From assembly GCA_017451395.1 (NCBI GenBank), contig JAFSPR010000102.1, positions 1-48,472 of the forward strand: DNA of 48,472 nt, given 5' to 3'. This DNA is from Bacteroidales bacterium. Lineage in GTDB: Bacteria; Bacteroidota; Bacteroidia; Bacteroidales; UBA932. This document shows positions 25,073-33,544 of this stretch, piece by piece (position 1 is the first letter of the stretch; every line of letters starts with the position of its first letter). A program made the position numbers and the translations under genes. The notes under the pieces are model-generated. The model was given only the letters and a program-made list of their open reading frames with translations, made no database searches and had not been told where the DNA came from.

Positions 25073-26169
25073 GAATAGGGATCATAACCATGCACAAAGT
25101 GCTCAACTGCGGGAGCGCCCTGCAGGCCTATGCCCTGCAGCGGAAACTGCGTGAAATGGGTTATGACAGTGAGATTATCGATTACAAGTACCTGGATAAA
25201 AGCGGCTCCACGCCTTCGCTGAAGGCAAGGGTCATCTCCTTTTTACGGGAAGCCCTGTTTGGCTTCCCGGTAGAGCGGATGAAGTGTAAGTTCAAGGCTT
25301 TCCGCAGGCGTAATCTGGTCCTTTCAAAAAAGACTTACGACAAAAAGAGCATCGTGAAGAATCCTCCGCAGTATGACATTTACATTGCGGGGAGCGACCA
25401 GATATGGAACCCCCGTTTCATAGGAGACGACGTTAACTTCCTGCTTGCCTTTGCCGCACCGGACGCCAGGAGGATATCCTACGCCTCAAGCATCGCTGCC
25501 GGCGCAATTGAAGGAAGCGCCAAGGAAGTTTATTCGAGGCACCTGTCCCGCTTCCAGGCCATTTCCGTAAGGGAGCGCACCGGCGTGGGAATAGTAAAGG
25601 AACTCACGGGTAGGGATCCCGCCGTATGCTGCGACCCTACGCTGCTTCTGGGGCGGGATGTATGGGATGAACTTGCATTGCAGTCAAAGTACAGGATAAC
25701 CGAAAAGTATATCCTGGTCTATGCCCTTTCCTATATGTTCGACCCTTTCCCTCAGATTTACGGGATAGTAGATAAGGTGCAAAAGACGCTGGGAATGAAA
25801 GTAGTGTTCCTTCAGGGGCGGGCCAAGGATGTTTTCCGCCCTGATTCAAAACTCATAAAATCGGCAGGTCCGGCCGATTTCGCATACCTACTCAAGCACG
25901 CCTCTTTCGTTATCACCACGTCTTTCCACGGGGCTACGTTTGCCCTTATAAACGACAAGCCGCTTATAGGCGTGGTAGATTCCAAATCGGCCTCTGACAG
26001 CCGTATACAGTCTCTTTTGAAGTCGGTATCGGCCCAGGCGTCCATCTATGATTACAGGGAGACGCCGGAACTTGATGCTTCGGCCCTCCTCAGCCTCAAG
26101 GGAAACAGGGACGCGCTTGACAATCTGGTAAGTGGAAGCGTCAAATACCTGAAAGACAATCTGCAATGA
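25069..26169 (+). CDS. Polysaccharide pyruvyl transferase family protein (second)
   Basis: A 366-residue PF04230 protein with the family start RIGIITMHKVLNCGSALQAYAL, IAGSDQIWNP (about 106-115), VRERTG, CCDPTLLLGRDVW (about 188-200) and the C-terminal ITTSFHGATFALINDKPLI. The class is common in Bacteroidales capsule loci and adds pyruvate ketals. It differs clearly from the gene at 22319, so the two probably modify different sugars. ATGA overlaps join it to both neighbours. Confidence 0.87.
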   Translation: MRIGIITMHKVLNCGSALQAYALQRKLREMGYDSEIIDYKYLDKSGSTPSLKARVISFLREALFGFPVERMKCKFKAFRRRNLVLSKKTYDKKSIVKNPPQYDIYIAGSDQIWNPRFIGDDVNFLLAFAAPDARRISYASSIAAGAIEGSAKEVYSRHLSRFQAISVRERTGVGIVKELTGRDPAVCCDPTLLLGRDVWDELALQSKYRITEKYILVYALSYMFDPFPQIYGIVDKVQKTLGMKVVFLQGRAKDVFRPDSKLIKSAGPADFAYLLKHASFVITTSFHGATFALINDKPLIGVVDSKSASDSRIQSLLKSVSAQASIYDYRETPELDASALLSLKGNRDALDNLVSGSVKYLKDNLQ

Positions 26170-27131
26170 CGGTTTCCATCATCATACCCGTTTATAAGGT
26201 AGAGGCCTATGCAGAGCGCTGCGCGAGGTCCCTTATGGAGCAGACATTTTCCGATATCCAGTTCATCTTTGTGGATGACGGCTCTCCGGACGGGAGTATG
26301 GACATCCTCAGGCGCGTATGCTCTGAATACGGGCGCGATGTACGTTTCCTTGCGCACCCTGAAAACAAGGGCCTTCCCGCGGCCAGGAACACAGGCATCA
26401 AGGCGAGCAGCGGAGAGTGGATCCTCAACGTGGACTCCGACGACTGGCTGGAGCCCACGATGGTGGAGCATCTCCTGAACGCGGCCGTAAAGGCCGATGC
26501 AGATATCGCGTACTGTGACTATTATCTGGACTTCGGCGGCTCAAGAAGGCGCCTTGGGAACCCTTCCTTCCAGAACGGTGAGACCATGGTCAGGGAAGGC
26601 TATTTTGGAGGAACGGCAAAATACAATGTATGGAACAAACTGGTAAGGGCAAGGCTATTTGACGGCATCTCCTTCCCCGAAGGCCATTCCATGGGTGAAG
26701 ATATGACGATGATACCGGTCACGGCAAGGGCAGCGAAGGTTGTATATGTCCAGGAAGCGCTGTACCACTATTTCAAACTGAATCCAGGAGCATATTCCAA
26801 TTCATTCTCGGAAAAGAACCTGGAGGATGTCCTTTTCAATGTGAACCGCACTTTGGAGAGCATCCGGAATTATCCGTTTACGCAGAAGGATATAGCCTTT
26901 TTCAAACTGAACATTAAACTTCCCTTCCTGATGTCCGGCAGCAGTGAGCAGTTCCGGCTATGGAAGGAGTGGTTCCCGGAAGCCAACAGGTATATTGGAG
27001 AGAATCATTATCTTCCGCTTCGCACCCGTATGGTCCAGGAGGCAGCCGCACACAATCTCTTTTTCCTGGTAAGGCTCTACTGCTTTACCGTGGACAAGGT
27101 ATTCTATGGCTTTCACCGGTTATTCAAATAG
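26166..27131 (+). CDS. Glycosyltransferase family 2
   Basis: A 321-residue GT-A enzyme beginning VSIIIPVYKVEAY with VDDGSPDGS (Asp37/38) and NVDSDDW (89-95), both donor/metal-binding sites. The helical C-terminal part is typical of capsule GT2 proteins. It overlaps the previous gene by 4 bases. Confidence 0.92.
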   Translation: MTVSIIIPVYKVEAYAERCARSLMEQTFSDIQFIFVDDGSPDGSMDILRRVCSEYGRDVRFLAHPENKGLPAARNTGIKASSGEWILNVDSDDWLEPTMVEHLLNAAVKADADIAYCDYYLDFGGSRRRLGNPSFQNGETMVREGYFGGTAKYNVWNKLVRARLFDGISFPEGHSMGEDMTMIPVTARAAKVVYVQEALYHYFKLNPGAYSNSFSEKNLEDVLFNVNRTLESIRNYPFTQKDIAFFKLNIKLPFLMSGSSEQFRLWKEWFPEANRYIGENHYLPLRTRMVQEAAAHNLFFLVRLYCFTVDKVFYGFHRLFK

Positions 27132-27137
27132 GCCAAG

Positions 27138-28418
27138 ATGATGAAAAAGTTTATTCTGGTCATACTGACGGGAATCATAACAAGCCTGTTCATCTTCCCT
27201 TTCAACCTGCCGTTCCTGTCCGACGTCAATACCAAGATGGTGATAGCCGCCGCCGGCCTTCTCCTCTTCGGCATTGACATGCTCAATAAACGGGAATTCG
27301 CAATCTCCAAGGATTTCCTGATATTCAGTTTGATCTGCATCCTTGTGAGCGTCTGGACATATCTTGTCATTACCATCAACAATACCGTTGATATGTCATA
27401 CGCCCAGTACGTCATTTCCGCCTGGGTATGGATGGGAGGAGCCTATACCGTGGTGTGGCTGATCAGAGCCGTTCACGGCAAAGCGAGCGTGGAACTGATA
27501 GGCCAGTACTTTGTCTTTATATGTACAGCCCAGTGCATCCTGGCATACGCTATGACACTGTCCCCGTCTCTCAAAAACTTTGTGGACAGCCTGATGGGTA
27601 ATGCCGCCGATTTTATGGGCCCGGCAGAAGGCCGTATCTATGGTCTGGGAGCCGCCCTGGATCCATCCGGCCTGCGTTTTGCCGCAGTACTGGTTATCCT
27701 GGCCCACCTCATTCACGAGACCAATTCCTACACCAACCGGGGCCTTGAGGCGTTCTATATCTTTGCCTTCGTCATTATCGGCATCATCGGCAATATGATA
27801 TCCCGAACAACCATTATCGGTGTGGGCATTGCGCTGTTTTACTGGATACTCCTGCTCTTTATCGAGAAGAGGCAGAGATATTTAAGCGGATTCTGGGTGA
27901 CGGCGGTCATCTGCGCCTTTGTCAGTTTAGGTCTTATCGTGATGCTGTACCAGAGCAATTTCGCTTTCCGGAACAACCTCCGCTTTGGTTTTGAAGGCTT
28001 TTTCTCCCTTGTAGAAAAAGGTTACTGGGAGACAAACTCCACAAACATCCTGAAGGGTATGGTGGTATGGCCGGAATCCCTCAAGACCTGGGCCATAGGA
28101 GACGGGCTCTTTTTCAATTCCGAGGGCACGCCGGACAGGTTCGGACAACTTGAGACCGGTTTCTATATGGATACGGATATCGGCTACCTTAGATATATCT
28201 TTTATTTCGGAAGCATCGGCCTTCTGCTCCTGACGACTGTATTTGTACATATTACATCCACCTGCTGCAGGATGCTTGGAGGAAAACACACTATACTGTT
28301 TCTCCTGATCCTGCTGGTGAATATGGTGGGATGGGTAAAGGTATCCAGCGATATCATTATGATGTTTGCGCCGTTCTTCGTACTTGCCTGTATCAATGAA
28401 AAAGAACAGACGGAATGA
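27138..28418 (+). CDS. O-antigen/capsule polymerase, Wzy-like
   Basis: A 426-residue polytopic membrane protein with about ten helices and little motif conservation, as usual for Wzy. Between helices lies a large periplasmic loop (about 285-345, including RFGFEGFFSL and GDGLFFNSEGTP), where Wzy proteins carry functional residues. Being the only multi-helix protein of this size left in a locus with a flippase, Wza and Wzc, it is the best polymerase candidate. This rests on topology and context more than on sequence identity. Confidence 0.75.
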   Translation: MMKKFILVILTGIITSLFIFPFNLPFLSDVNTKMVIAAAGLLLFGIDMLNKREFAISKDFLIFSLICILVSVWTYLVITINNTVDMSYAQYVISAWVWMGGAYTVVWLIRAVHGKASVELIGQYFVFICTAQCILAYAMTLSPSLKNFVDSLMGNAADFMGPAEGRIYGLGAALDPSGLRFAAVLVILAHLIHETNSYTNRGLEAFYIFAFVIIGIIGNMISRTTIIGVGIALFYWILLLFIEKRQRYLSGFWVTAVICAFVSLGLIVMLYQSNFAFRNNLRFGFEGFFSLVEKGYWETNSTNILKGMVVWPESLKTWAIGDGLFFNSEGTPDRFGQLETGFYMDTDIGYLRYIFYFGSIGLLLLTTVFVHITSTCCRMLGGKHTILFLLILLVNMVGWVKVSSDIIMMFAPFFVLACINEKEQTE

Positions 28419-29629
28419 AAAGGCTCCTTCAGATAAACCCTACCATCCGGGAGAACACCTCTACGGGAAAGATTATGCGTGAGATTGGGCAGATGGCCAT
28501 TTCTGCGGGATGGGAGAGTTATATAGCCTACAGCGGAGGGCGTGACGGAATAAAGCCGCATTCGTCCTCCCTTGTTCCGGTTGGAAACCGGCTGGACCTG
28601 TTTTTTCACTGGCTGGCCACCCGCCTATTTGACGCCCATGGCCTTGTTTCCAAGAGGGCCACACGCAAACTTATAAAGCGCATAAAGGAAATAGATCCGG
28701 ATGTAATCCATATACACAACATACACGGATATTTCCTCAACTATCCGGAACTTTGCGCATACTTTGCTGAATCCGGAAAACCCGTTATCTGGACGGTCCA
28801 CGACTGCTGGCTTTATACGGGCCACTGCTATCACTACTCTTCCGCCGGATGCAGCCGCTGGCAGACTGAATGCCACAACTGTCCCTGCAAGAAGCGCTTC
28901 CCTGCCAGTTACGGGCTTGACCGGTCACGCCGGAATTATCGGCTTAAAAAGAGCCTGTTTACATCCATCCCCAACTTTACGCTTGTAGTGGTATCGGAGT
29001 GGATGAAGAAGGAACTCTCAAAATCTTTCCTGTCCAAGGTTCCCTGCCTTTGCATCCACAACGGGATAGACACCGGGGTTTTTGCTCCGGTGAAAGAAAT
29101 GGAAGCATCCGTGTATTATCTTGCTGTTGCCTCAATCTGGCTTCCGGAGAAAGGACTTCCGGATCTTGTGAAACTCTCAGGTATGCTTTCCCCGGACGAG
29201 AAACTTATTATAGTGGGGAAGATGACGGAAGCGCAGAAGCAATCTCTTCCGGAAGGAGTGGTTGCCATAGAAAGGACTTCCGATGCTGAAGCGCTGGTAA
29301 GGCTTTACAGCGGGGCAGCCGCCCTTGTGAACCCCACCTGGCAGGACAACTACCCCACCGTAAACCTGGAATCAATATCCTGCGGAACGCCGGTTGTCAC
29401 ATACAGGACTGGAGGAAGCGTGGAGTCAGTGGTCCCCGAAACGGGGTTTATTGTTGAGCAGGGCGATGTAGAAGGCCTCTACGGGCGCCTTCAGGAAATA
29501 CGGAAGCAGGACCGGGAAACCTGGCGCCGCAGTTGCCGGGAGTATGCGCTTTCCCATTTTGACAAGAGCACCGCACTGAAAGAGTACATAAAACTCTACG
29601 AAAGCAAGTTGAGCGATGTCGTTCGATAA
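28415..29629 (+). CDS. Glycosyltransferase family 4 (WcaC-like)
   Basis: A 404-residue GT-B enzyme. The N-terminal half has STGKIMREIG and DVIHIHNIHGYFLNYPEL with a Cys-rich CSRWQTECHNCPCKKRFP stretch, typical of this GT4 subgroup. The C-terminal donor domain has HNGIDTGVF, WLPEKGLPDL and the EX7E-like region NYPTVNLESISCGTPVV. It overlaps the polymerase gene in ATGA and the next gene by 14 bases. Confidence 0.9.
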   Translation: MKRLLQINPTIRENTSTGKIMREIGQMAISAGWESYIAYSGGRDGIKPHSSSLVPVGNRLDLFFHWLATRLFDAHGLVSKRATRKLIKRIKEIDPDVIHIHNIHGYFLNYPELCAYFAESGKPVIWTVHDCWLYTGHCYHYSSAGCSRWQTECHNCPCKKRFPASYGLDRSRRNYRLKKSLFTSIPNFTLVVVSEWMKKELSKSFLSKVPCLCIHNGIDTGVFAPVKEMEASVYYLAVASIWLPEKGLPDLVKLSGMLSPDEKLIIVGKMTEAQKQSLPEGVVAIERTSDAEALVRLYSGAAALVNPTWQDNYPTVNLESISCGTPVVTYRTGGSVESVVPETGFIVEQGDVEGLYGRLQEIRKQDRETWRRSCREYALSHFDKSTALKEYIKLYESKLSDVVR

Positions 29630-30548
29630 GGACAAACTGATACTGGTGAAAGCGCTTATGGCGCTTATGATAGTGGCAGACCACCTGAATTTCTTCCTGG
29701 ACCTGCCGTGGCTCAAGCCTGCCCGGGAAATAGGAGCCCCCATAGTGTCGGTATTTTTCTTCATATCGGGATTCGGCCTCATACGCTCATACCAGTCAAA
29801 GGGCCAGGATTATCTGAAAACTTTCCTTGGACGGAAGTTCCTGAGGATAGTGCTGCCTGCGCTTCTTGCCCTGGCGTGCTATTACGTCCTTCTTTGGAAT
29901 CCCGGACGGAATTATCCGGACGACTGGAAAAACCTGGTGCTTTATGGCACGCCCATACTTCCTTTTTCCTGGTTTGCCCAGGCCATAGTGTTCTTCTACC
30001 TTATATATTACTTTTCATTCAGGTTCCTCAAGGGGAAATGGAAGGCCGCGGGTCTTCTGGCTGGCACTCTTGCGTGGATGGCCGTCACCATCCTTGCCGG
30101 ATACGACTGGTGCTGGTGGATATGTTCCCTGTCTTTCCCCAGCGGCGCCTTATTCGCTTACAAGGAAAAGGAAATCTATGCGTTCTGCGAAGCCCGGCCC
30201 TACAGATACTATGCCCTTCTTGGCGTCTTGTCCATACTGTTTGTGGCCCTGTATCTTCCAAGAAATCCCTACGTGTGGACGCTTTGCTACATCCTTATTC
30301 CAACCATCGTAGCGCTGGTTGTGGCGCGTCTGCCTATCGGCCGGCTGCACGGCCCTGTAATTATGTTCATAGCCGGCATTTCCTATGAGATCTACCTCTG
30401 CCACGGAATCCCTATGGAACTGTTCCGGGACAGGCTCCCCATTGAGTCTCCGCTTCTTTTCATCCTGGCAGTTTATGCCCTTACGATTGTCCTTGCATTC
30501 GCCGTCAATAAGGCAAGTACCCTTATCTCCAAAAAGATATGCGCATAG
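29616..30548 (+). CDS. Acyltransferase 3 family membrane protein (second)
   Basis: A 310-residue polytopic membrane protein of acyltransferase family 3 with MIVADHLNFF (His in the first helix) and GAPIVSVFFFISGFGLIRSY, then repeated hydrophobic helices. It likely O-acetylates a repeat-unit sugar, at a different position from the protein at 18846, to which it is only distantly similar. Confidence 0.83.
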   Translation: MSFDKDKLILVKALMALMIVADHLNFFLDLPWLKPAREIGAPIVSVFFFISGFGLIRSYQSKGQDYLKTFLGRKFLRIVLPALLALACYYVLLWNPGRNYPDDWKNLVLYGTPILPFSWFAQAIVFFYLIYYFSFRFLKGKWKAAGLLAGTLAWMAVTILAGYDWCWWICSLSFPSGALFAYKEKEIYAFCEARPYRYYALLGVLSILFVALYLPRNPYVWTLCYILIPTIVALVVARLPIGRLHGPVIMFIAGISYEIYLCHGIPMELFRDRLPIESPLLFILAVYALTIVLAFAVNKASTLISKKICA

Positions 30549-31669
30549 TCTATAACATAGCCGGCCTGTACCGTCCTTCAGGGATGGAGAAGATTCTGAC
30601 TGATAAGGCCAACTGGCTCTCAGGGCACGGATATGACGTCACCATCATAACCACCGAGCAGAAAGGCCGCCCGGACGCATTCCCGCTGGACAGCAGGATT
30701 GAAAGGCGGGACCTTGACATAGGCTACGAAGACAACAACGGCGCAAGCCTTTGGAACAAACTCATCCATTACCCGCTCAAGCAGTATCGGCACCGGAAGC
30801 GGCTCACCAAAGCCTTGATGGAGATCCGCCCCCATATAACCATCTCCATGTTCTGCAACGACCAAAGTTTCCTTCCCGCCATAAAGGATGGAAGCCGTAA
30901 GGTCCTGGAACTTCATTTCTCCCGCCTTAAGCGCCTTCAGTACGGGCGTAAGGGCCTCTGGGGGCTTGTGGATAGGCTTCGGAGCGCCAATGAAGTGCGT
31001 CAGGTAAGGCGCTTTGACCGCTTTGTGACCCTTACCAAAGAAGACCTTTCAATGTGGGGAGACATCCCCGGCATCTGTTCCATCCCCAACGGCATCTCCC
31101 TCAATGGCATTGCCCCGGGCGGGCACGGGGGCAATACCGTCATAGCGGTGGGAAGGTATATGTACCAGAAAGGCCTGGACCGGCTTATTGACGCCTGGAA
31201 AATAGTGCAGGATGCGCTTGGGGCCGATAACAGGTGGGAACTGCGCCTTCTTGGCGACGGTGAACTCCGCTCCCGGCTTCAGGAGCAGACAGATAGCCTG
31301 GGACTGACAGATTCAGTTCATTTGTGCGGAACCGTGAAAGATATGCCTTCTGAGTACAGGAATGCTGCTATCCTTGCCCTGTCGTCACATTACGAAGGCC
31401 TGCCGATGGCTCTTATCGAGGCTCAGGCTTACGGCCTTCCCGCAGTGAGTTTTGACTGTAAGTGCGGCCCAAGGGAGGTTATTGTGGACGGCCGGACAGG
31501 GCTGCTGGTCCCAGAAGGAGATGTCCAGGCTCTTGCCCGGGCCCTTCTGGATCTTATCCGGAATCCTGAGCGCCGCCGGCAGATGGGGGAAGAAGCAGCA
31601 AAAATGGCCGTACGCTTTGACTTTGAAGCCATAATGAATAAGTGGGACCAACTGTTCAAGTCCGTATGA
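30539..31669 (+). CDS. Glycosyltransferase family 4
   Basis: A 376-residue GT-B enzyme starting RIVYNIAGLYRPSGMEKIL. The donor domain has SIPNGIS (about 180), VGRYMYQKGLDRLI, and the EX7E region SHYEGLPMALIEAQAYGLPAVSFDC followed by GPREVI, typical of hexose-transferring GT4 enzymes such as GalNAc/galactosyl transferases. It overlaps the acyltransferase gene by 10 bases and the next gene in ATGA. Confidence 0.92.
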   Translation: MRIVYNIAGLYRPSGMEKILTDKANWLSGHGYDVTIITTEQKGRPDAFPLDSRIERRDLDIGYEDNNGASLWNKLIHYPLKQYRHRKRLTKALMEIRPHITISMFCNDQSFLPAIKDGSRKVLELHFSRLKRLQYGRKGLWGLVDRLRSANEVRQVRRFDRFVTLTKEDLSMWGDIPGICSIPNGISLNGIAPGGHGGNTVIAVGRYMYQKGLDRLIDAWKIVQDALGADNRWELRLLGDGELRSRLQEQTDSLGLTDSVHLCGTVKDMPSEYRNAAILALSSHYEGLPMALIEAQAYGLPAVSFDCKCGPREVIVDGRTGLLVPEGDVQALARALLDLIRNPERRRQMGEEAAKMAVRFDFEAIMNKWDQLFKSV

Positions 31670-32802
31670 GAATCCTTCAGTTAGGAAAATTCTACCCCAT
31701 ACGCGGGGGCGTGGAAAAGGTGATGTGGGACCTTACCCGGGGATTATCTGCCCGGGGAGTGGACTGCGACATGCTTTGCGCTACCCTCCCCTCAGACAGG
31801 ACAGACCTAAAGGACCTGGAACTGGAGCAGCCGGACGGCAGCCTTAGGTTCGGCGCCCACGGCCGCGTTATCCGCGTGAGGGCCCTGTCAAAGAAAGCCG
31901 CCACTATGATATCGCCTGCAATGATTTCCTGGCTTCGCAGCCACAGTGCAGATTACGACATAATCCACGTCCACCATCCTGACCCTATGGCCGCCCTTGC
32001 GCTGCGCCTGAGTGGATTCCGTGGAAAAGTGGCGCTCCACTGGCACAGCGACATTCTCTCCCAGAAGTTTCTGCTCTCGCTTTACAGGCCCCTTCAGAAC
32101 TGGCTCATCAGGCGGGCCGATATAATAGTTGGTACAAGCCCCGTTTACGTCAAGTCTTCGCCCTGGCTTAGGGACGTGCAGCAAAAGTGCACCTATGTTC
32201 CCATCGGCATAGAGCCCATAACTATAGATAAGGCAGCCTCTGATACTGTGAGGGGCCGTTTCCCTGGGAAGACCATCCTCTTTTCAGTCGGGCGCCTTGT
32301 GCCTTACAAAGGCTTTTCCGTCCTCATCCGGGCTATGAAGTACCTTCCTGAAAAGTATCAACTTGTTCTAGGCGGTTCAGGCCCGCTGCGAACTGAACTC
32401 AAGGAACTCATTGACTCTGAAAACCTCCGGGGAAGAGTGTGCCTGGAAGGCTATCTTTCCGATGAGGCCCTTATGGCCAACTACGGAGCCTGCGACATCT
32501 ATGTCCTTCCCAGCATTATGAAGACGGAGGCCTTTGGAATTGTTCAGATAGAGGCGATGTCCTGCGGAAAACCTGTTGTAGCAACCACCATTCCCGGCTC
32601 AGGGGTGTCCTGGGTAAATGAAGACGGGGTTTCCGGAAGGAATGTCACTCCCGGAGAGCCCGCACTTATGGCGTGGGCCATAGAAGATGTTATGGCCAAT
32701 TACCGGAACTTTTCCGACGGGGCGCGTGCCCGTTTCGATGAGATGTTCCGCGAAGAGAAAATGATTAATTCAATAATTAAAATATATGAAGCGCTTGTTT
32801 AA
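31666..32802 (+). CDS. Glycosyltransferase family 4
   Basis: A 378-residue GT-B enzyme beginning RILQLGKFYPIRGGVEKV, with DIIHVHHPDP and HWHSDI in the acceptor half. The donor domain has VGRLVPYKGFSVLI and EAFGIVQIEAMSCGKPVV (EX7E). I start at the ATG at 31666, which forms the ATGA overlap used throughout this operon; a further in-frame ATG at 31642 lies inside the previous gene. The 3' end overlaps the wza-like gene by 17 bases. Confidence 0.92.
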   Translation: MRILQLGKFYPIRGGVEKVMWDLTRGLSARGVDCDMLCATLPSDRTDLKDLELEQPDGSLRFGAHGRVIRVRALSKKAATMISPAMISWLRSHSADYDIIHVHHPDPMAALALRLSGFRGKVALHWHSDILSQKFLLSLYRPLQNWLIRRADIIVGTSPVYVKSSPWLRDVQQKCTYVPIGIEPITIDKAASDTVRGRFPGKTILFSVGRLVPYKGFSVLIRAMKYLPEKYQLVLGGSGPLRTELKELIDSENLRGRVCLEGYLSDEALMANYGACDIYVLPSIMKTEAFGIVQIEAMSCGKPVVATTIPGSGVSWVNEDGVSGRNVTPGEPALMAWAIEDVMANYRNFSDGARARFDEMFREEKMINSIIKIYEALV

Positions 32803-33538
32803 TTCTTTTCCGGCGTGGATAGCCCTTCTTGCCCTGGTATCCTGTACCACGGCCCGGCAGATGAGTTACCTCACGGATATGGAGTACAATACGGACTATC
32901 CGGTTAAACCGGCTCCGGAACTTCTTATTCAGCCCGATGACCTTCTTGGCATCACCGTCACCAGCCCCACCCCCGAACTGGCCGCCCCGTTCAATCTTTT
33001 CAGCGACGGAAAATCCACCCACGAATACGTAGTGGACCGTAACGGAAACATAGAATTCCCGGTGCAGGGAACCATAAACGTCTGGGGCGCCACCCTCACC
33101 CAGATCCGTAACGGCATTGCCGACGGTATCAGGGCCAACGGGTTCATCAAAGACCCCATAGTGAACGTGACCCTGGATAATTTCAGCGTCACGGTCATAG
33201 GCAGCGCGGGCAATTCAATGATTCCCGTCAAGGGAAACAGCATCAACATCCTTCAGGTGCTGGCAACCAACAAGAGCGTAACCAACAAGTCTGACATCCG
33301 TGACGTGATGGTCATAAGGACGGAGAACGGCGTGCGCCGCTCATATTCCGTTGACCTTCAGAGCAAAGACCTATTTGACTCTCCGGTATTCTACCTGAAG
33401 CAGAACGATGTGGTTTATATTAAACCCAAGGGAGTGAGCCTCAGCGCCAGCGGCCAGACCACGATGACATTCGTAACCGCAGGCCTGTCGCTTATTTCGA
33501 TTATCGTAAATGCCCTTCTTTGGACAAGCAGAAACTGA
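32786..33538 (+). CDS. Wza-like polysaccharide export lipoprotein
   Basis: A 250-residue outer-membrane export protein with lipobox LVSC (Cys20), a polysaccharide biosynthesis/export domain (about 45-125, IQPDDLLGITV, VDRNGNIEFPVQGTI) and an SLBB-type domain (about 128-205). A C-terminal hydrophobic helix (about 228-247) would span the outer membrane. As in other Bacteroidota it is shorter than E. coli Wza. It forms the export channel with the Wzc-like protein encoded 6 bases downstream. Confidence 0.93.
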   Translation: MKRLFNSFPAWIALLALVSCTTARQMSYLTDMEYNTDYPVKPAPELLIQPDDLLGITVTSPTPELAAPFNLFSDGKSTHEYVVDRNGNIEFPVQGTINVWGATLTQIRNGIADGIRANGFIKDPIVNVTLDNFSVTVIGSAGNSMIPVKGNSINILQVLATNKSVTNKSDIRDVMVIRTENGVRRSYSVDLQSKDLFDSPVFYLKQNDVVYIKPKGVSLSASGQTTMTFVTAGLSLISIIVNALLWTSRN

Positions 33539-33544
33539 TAAGTT

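Noticed and set aside
29708-30388. 226-residue alternative plus-strand frame inside the acyltransferase gene
   Set aside because: Frame-shifted shadow of a clear acyltransferase-3 protein; composition is atypical and no motifs are seen.
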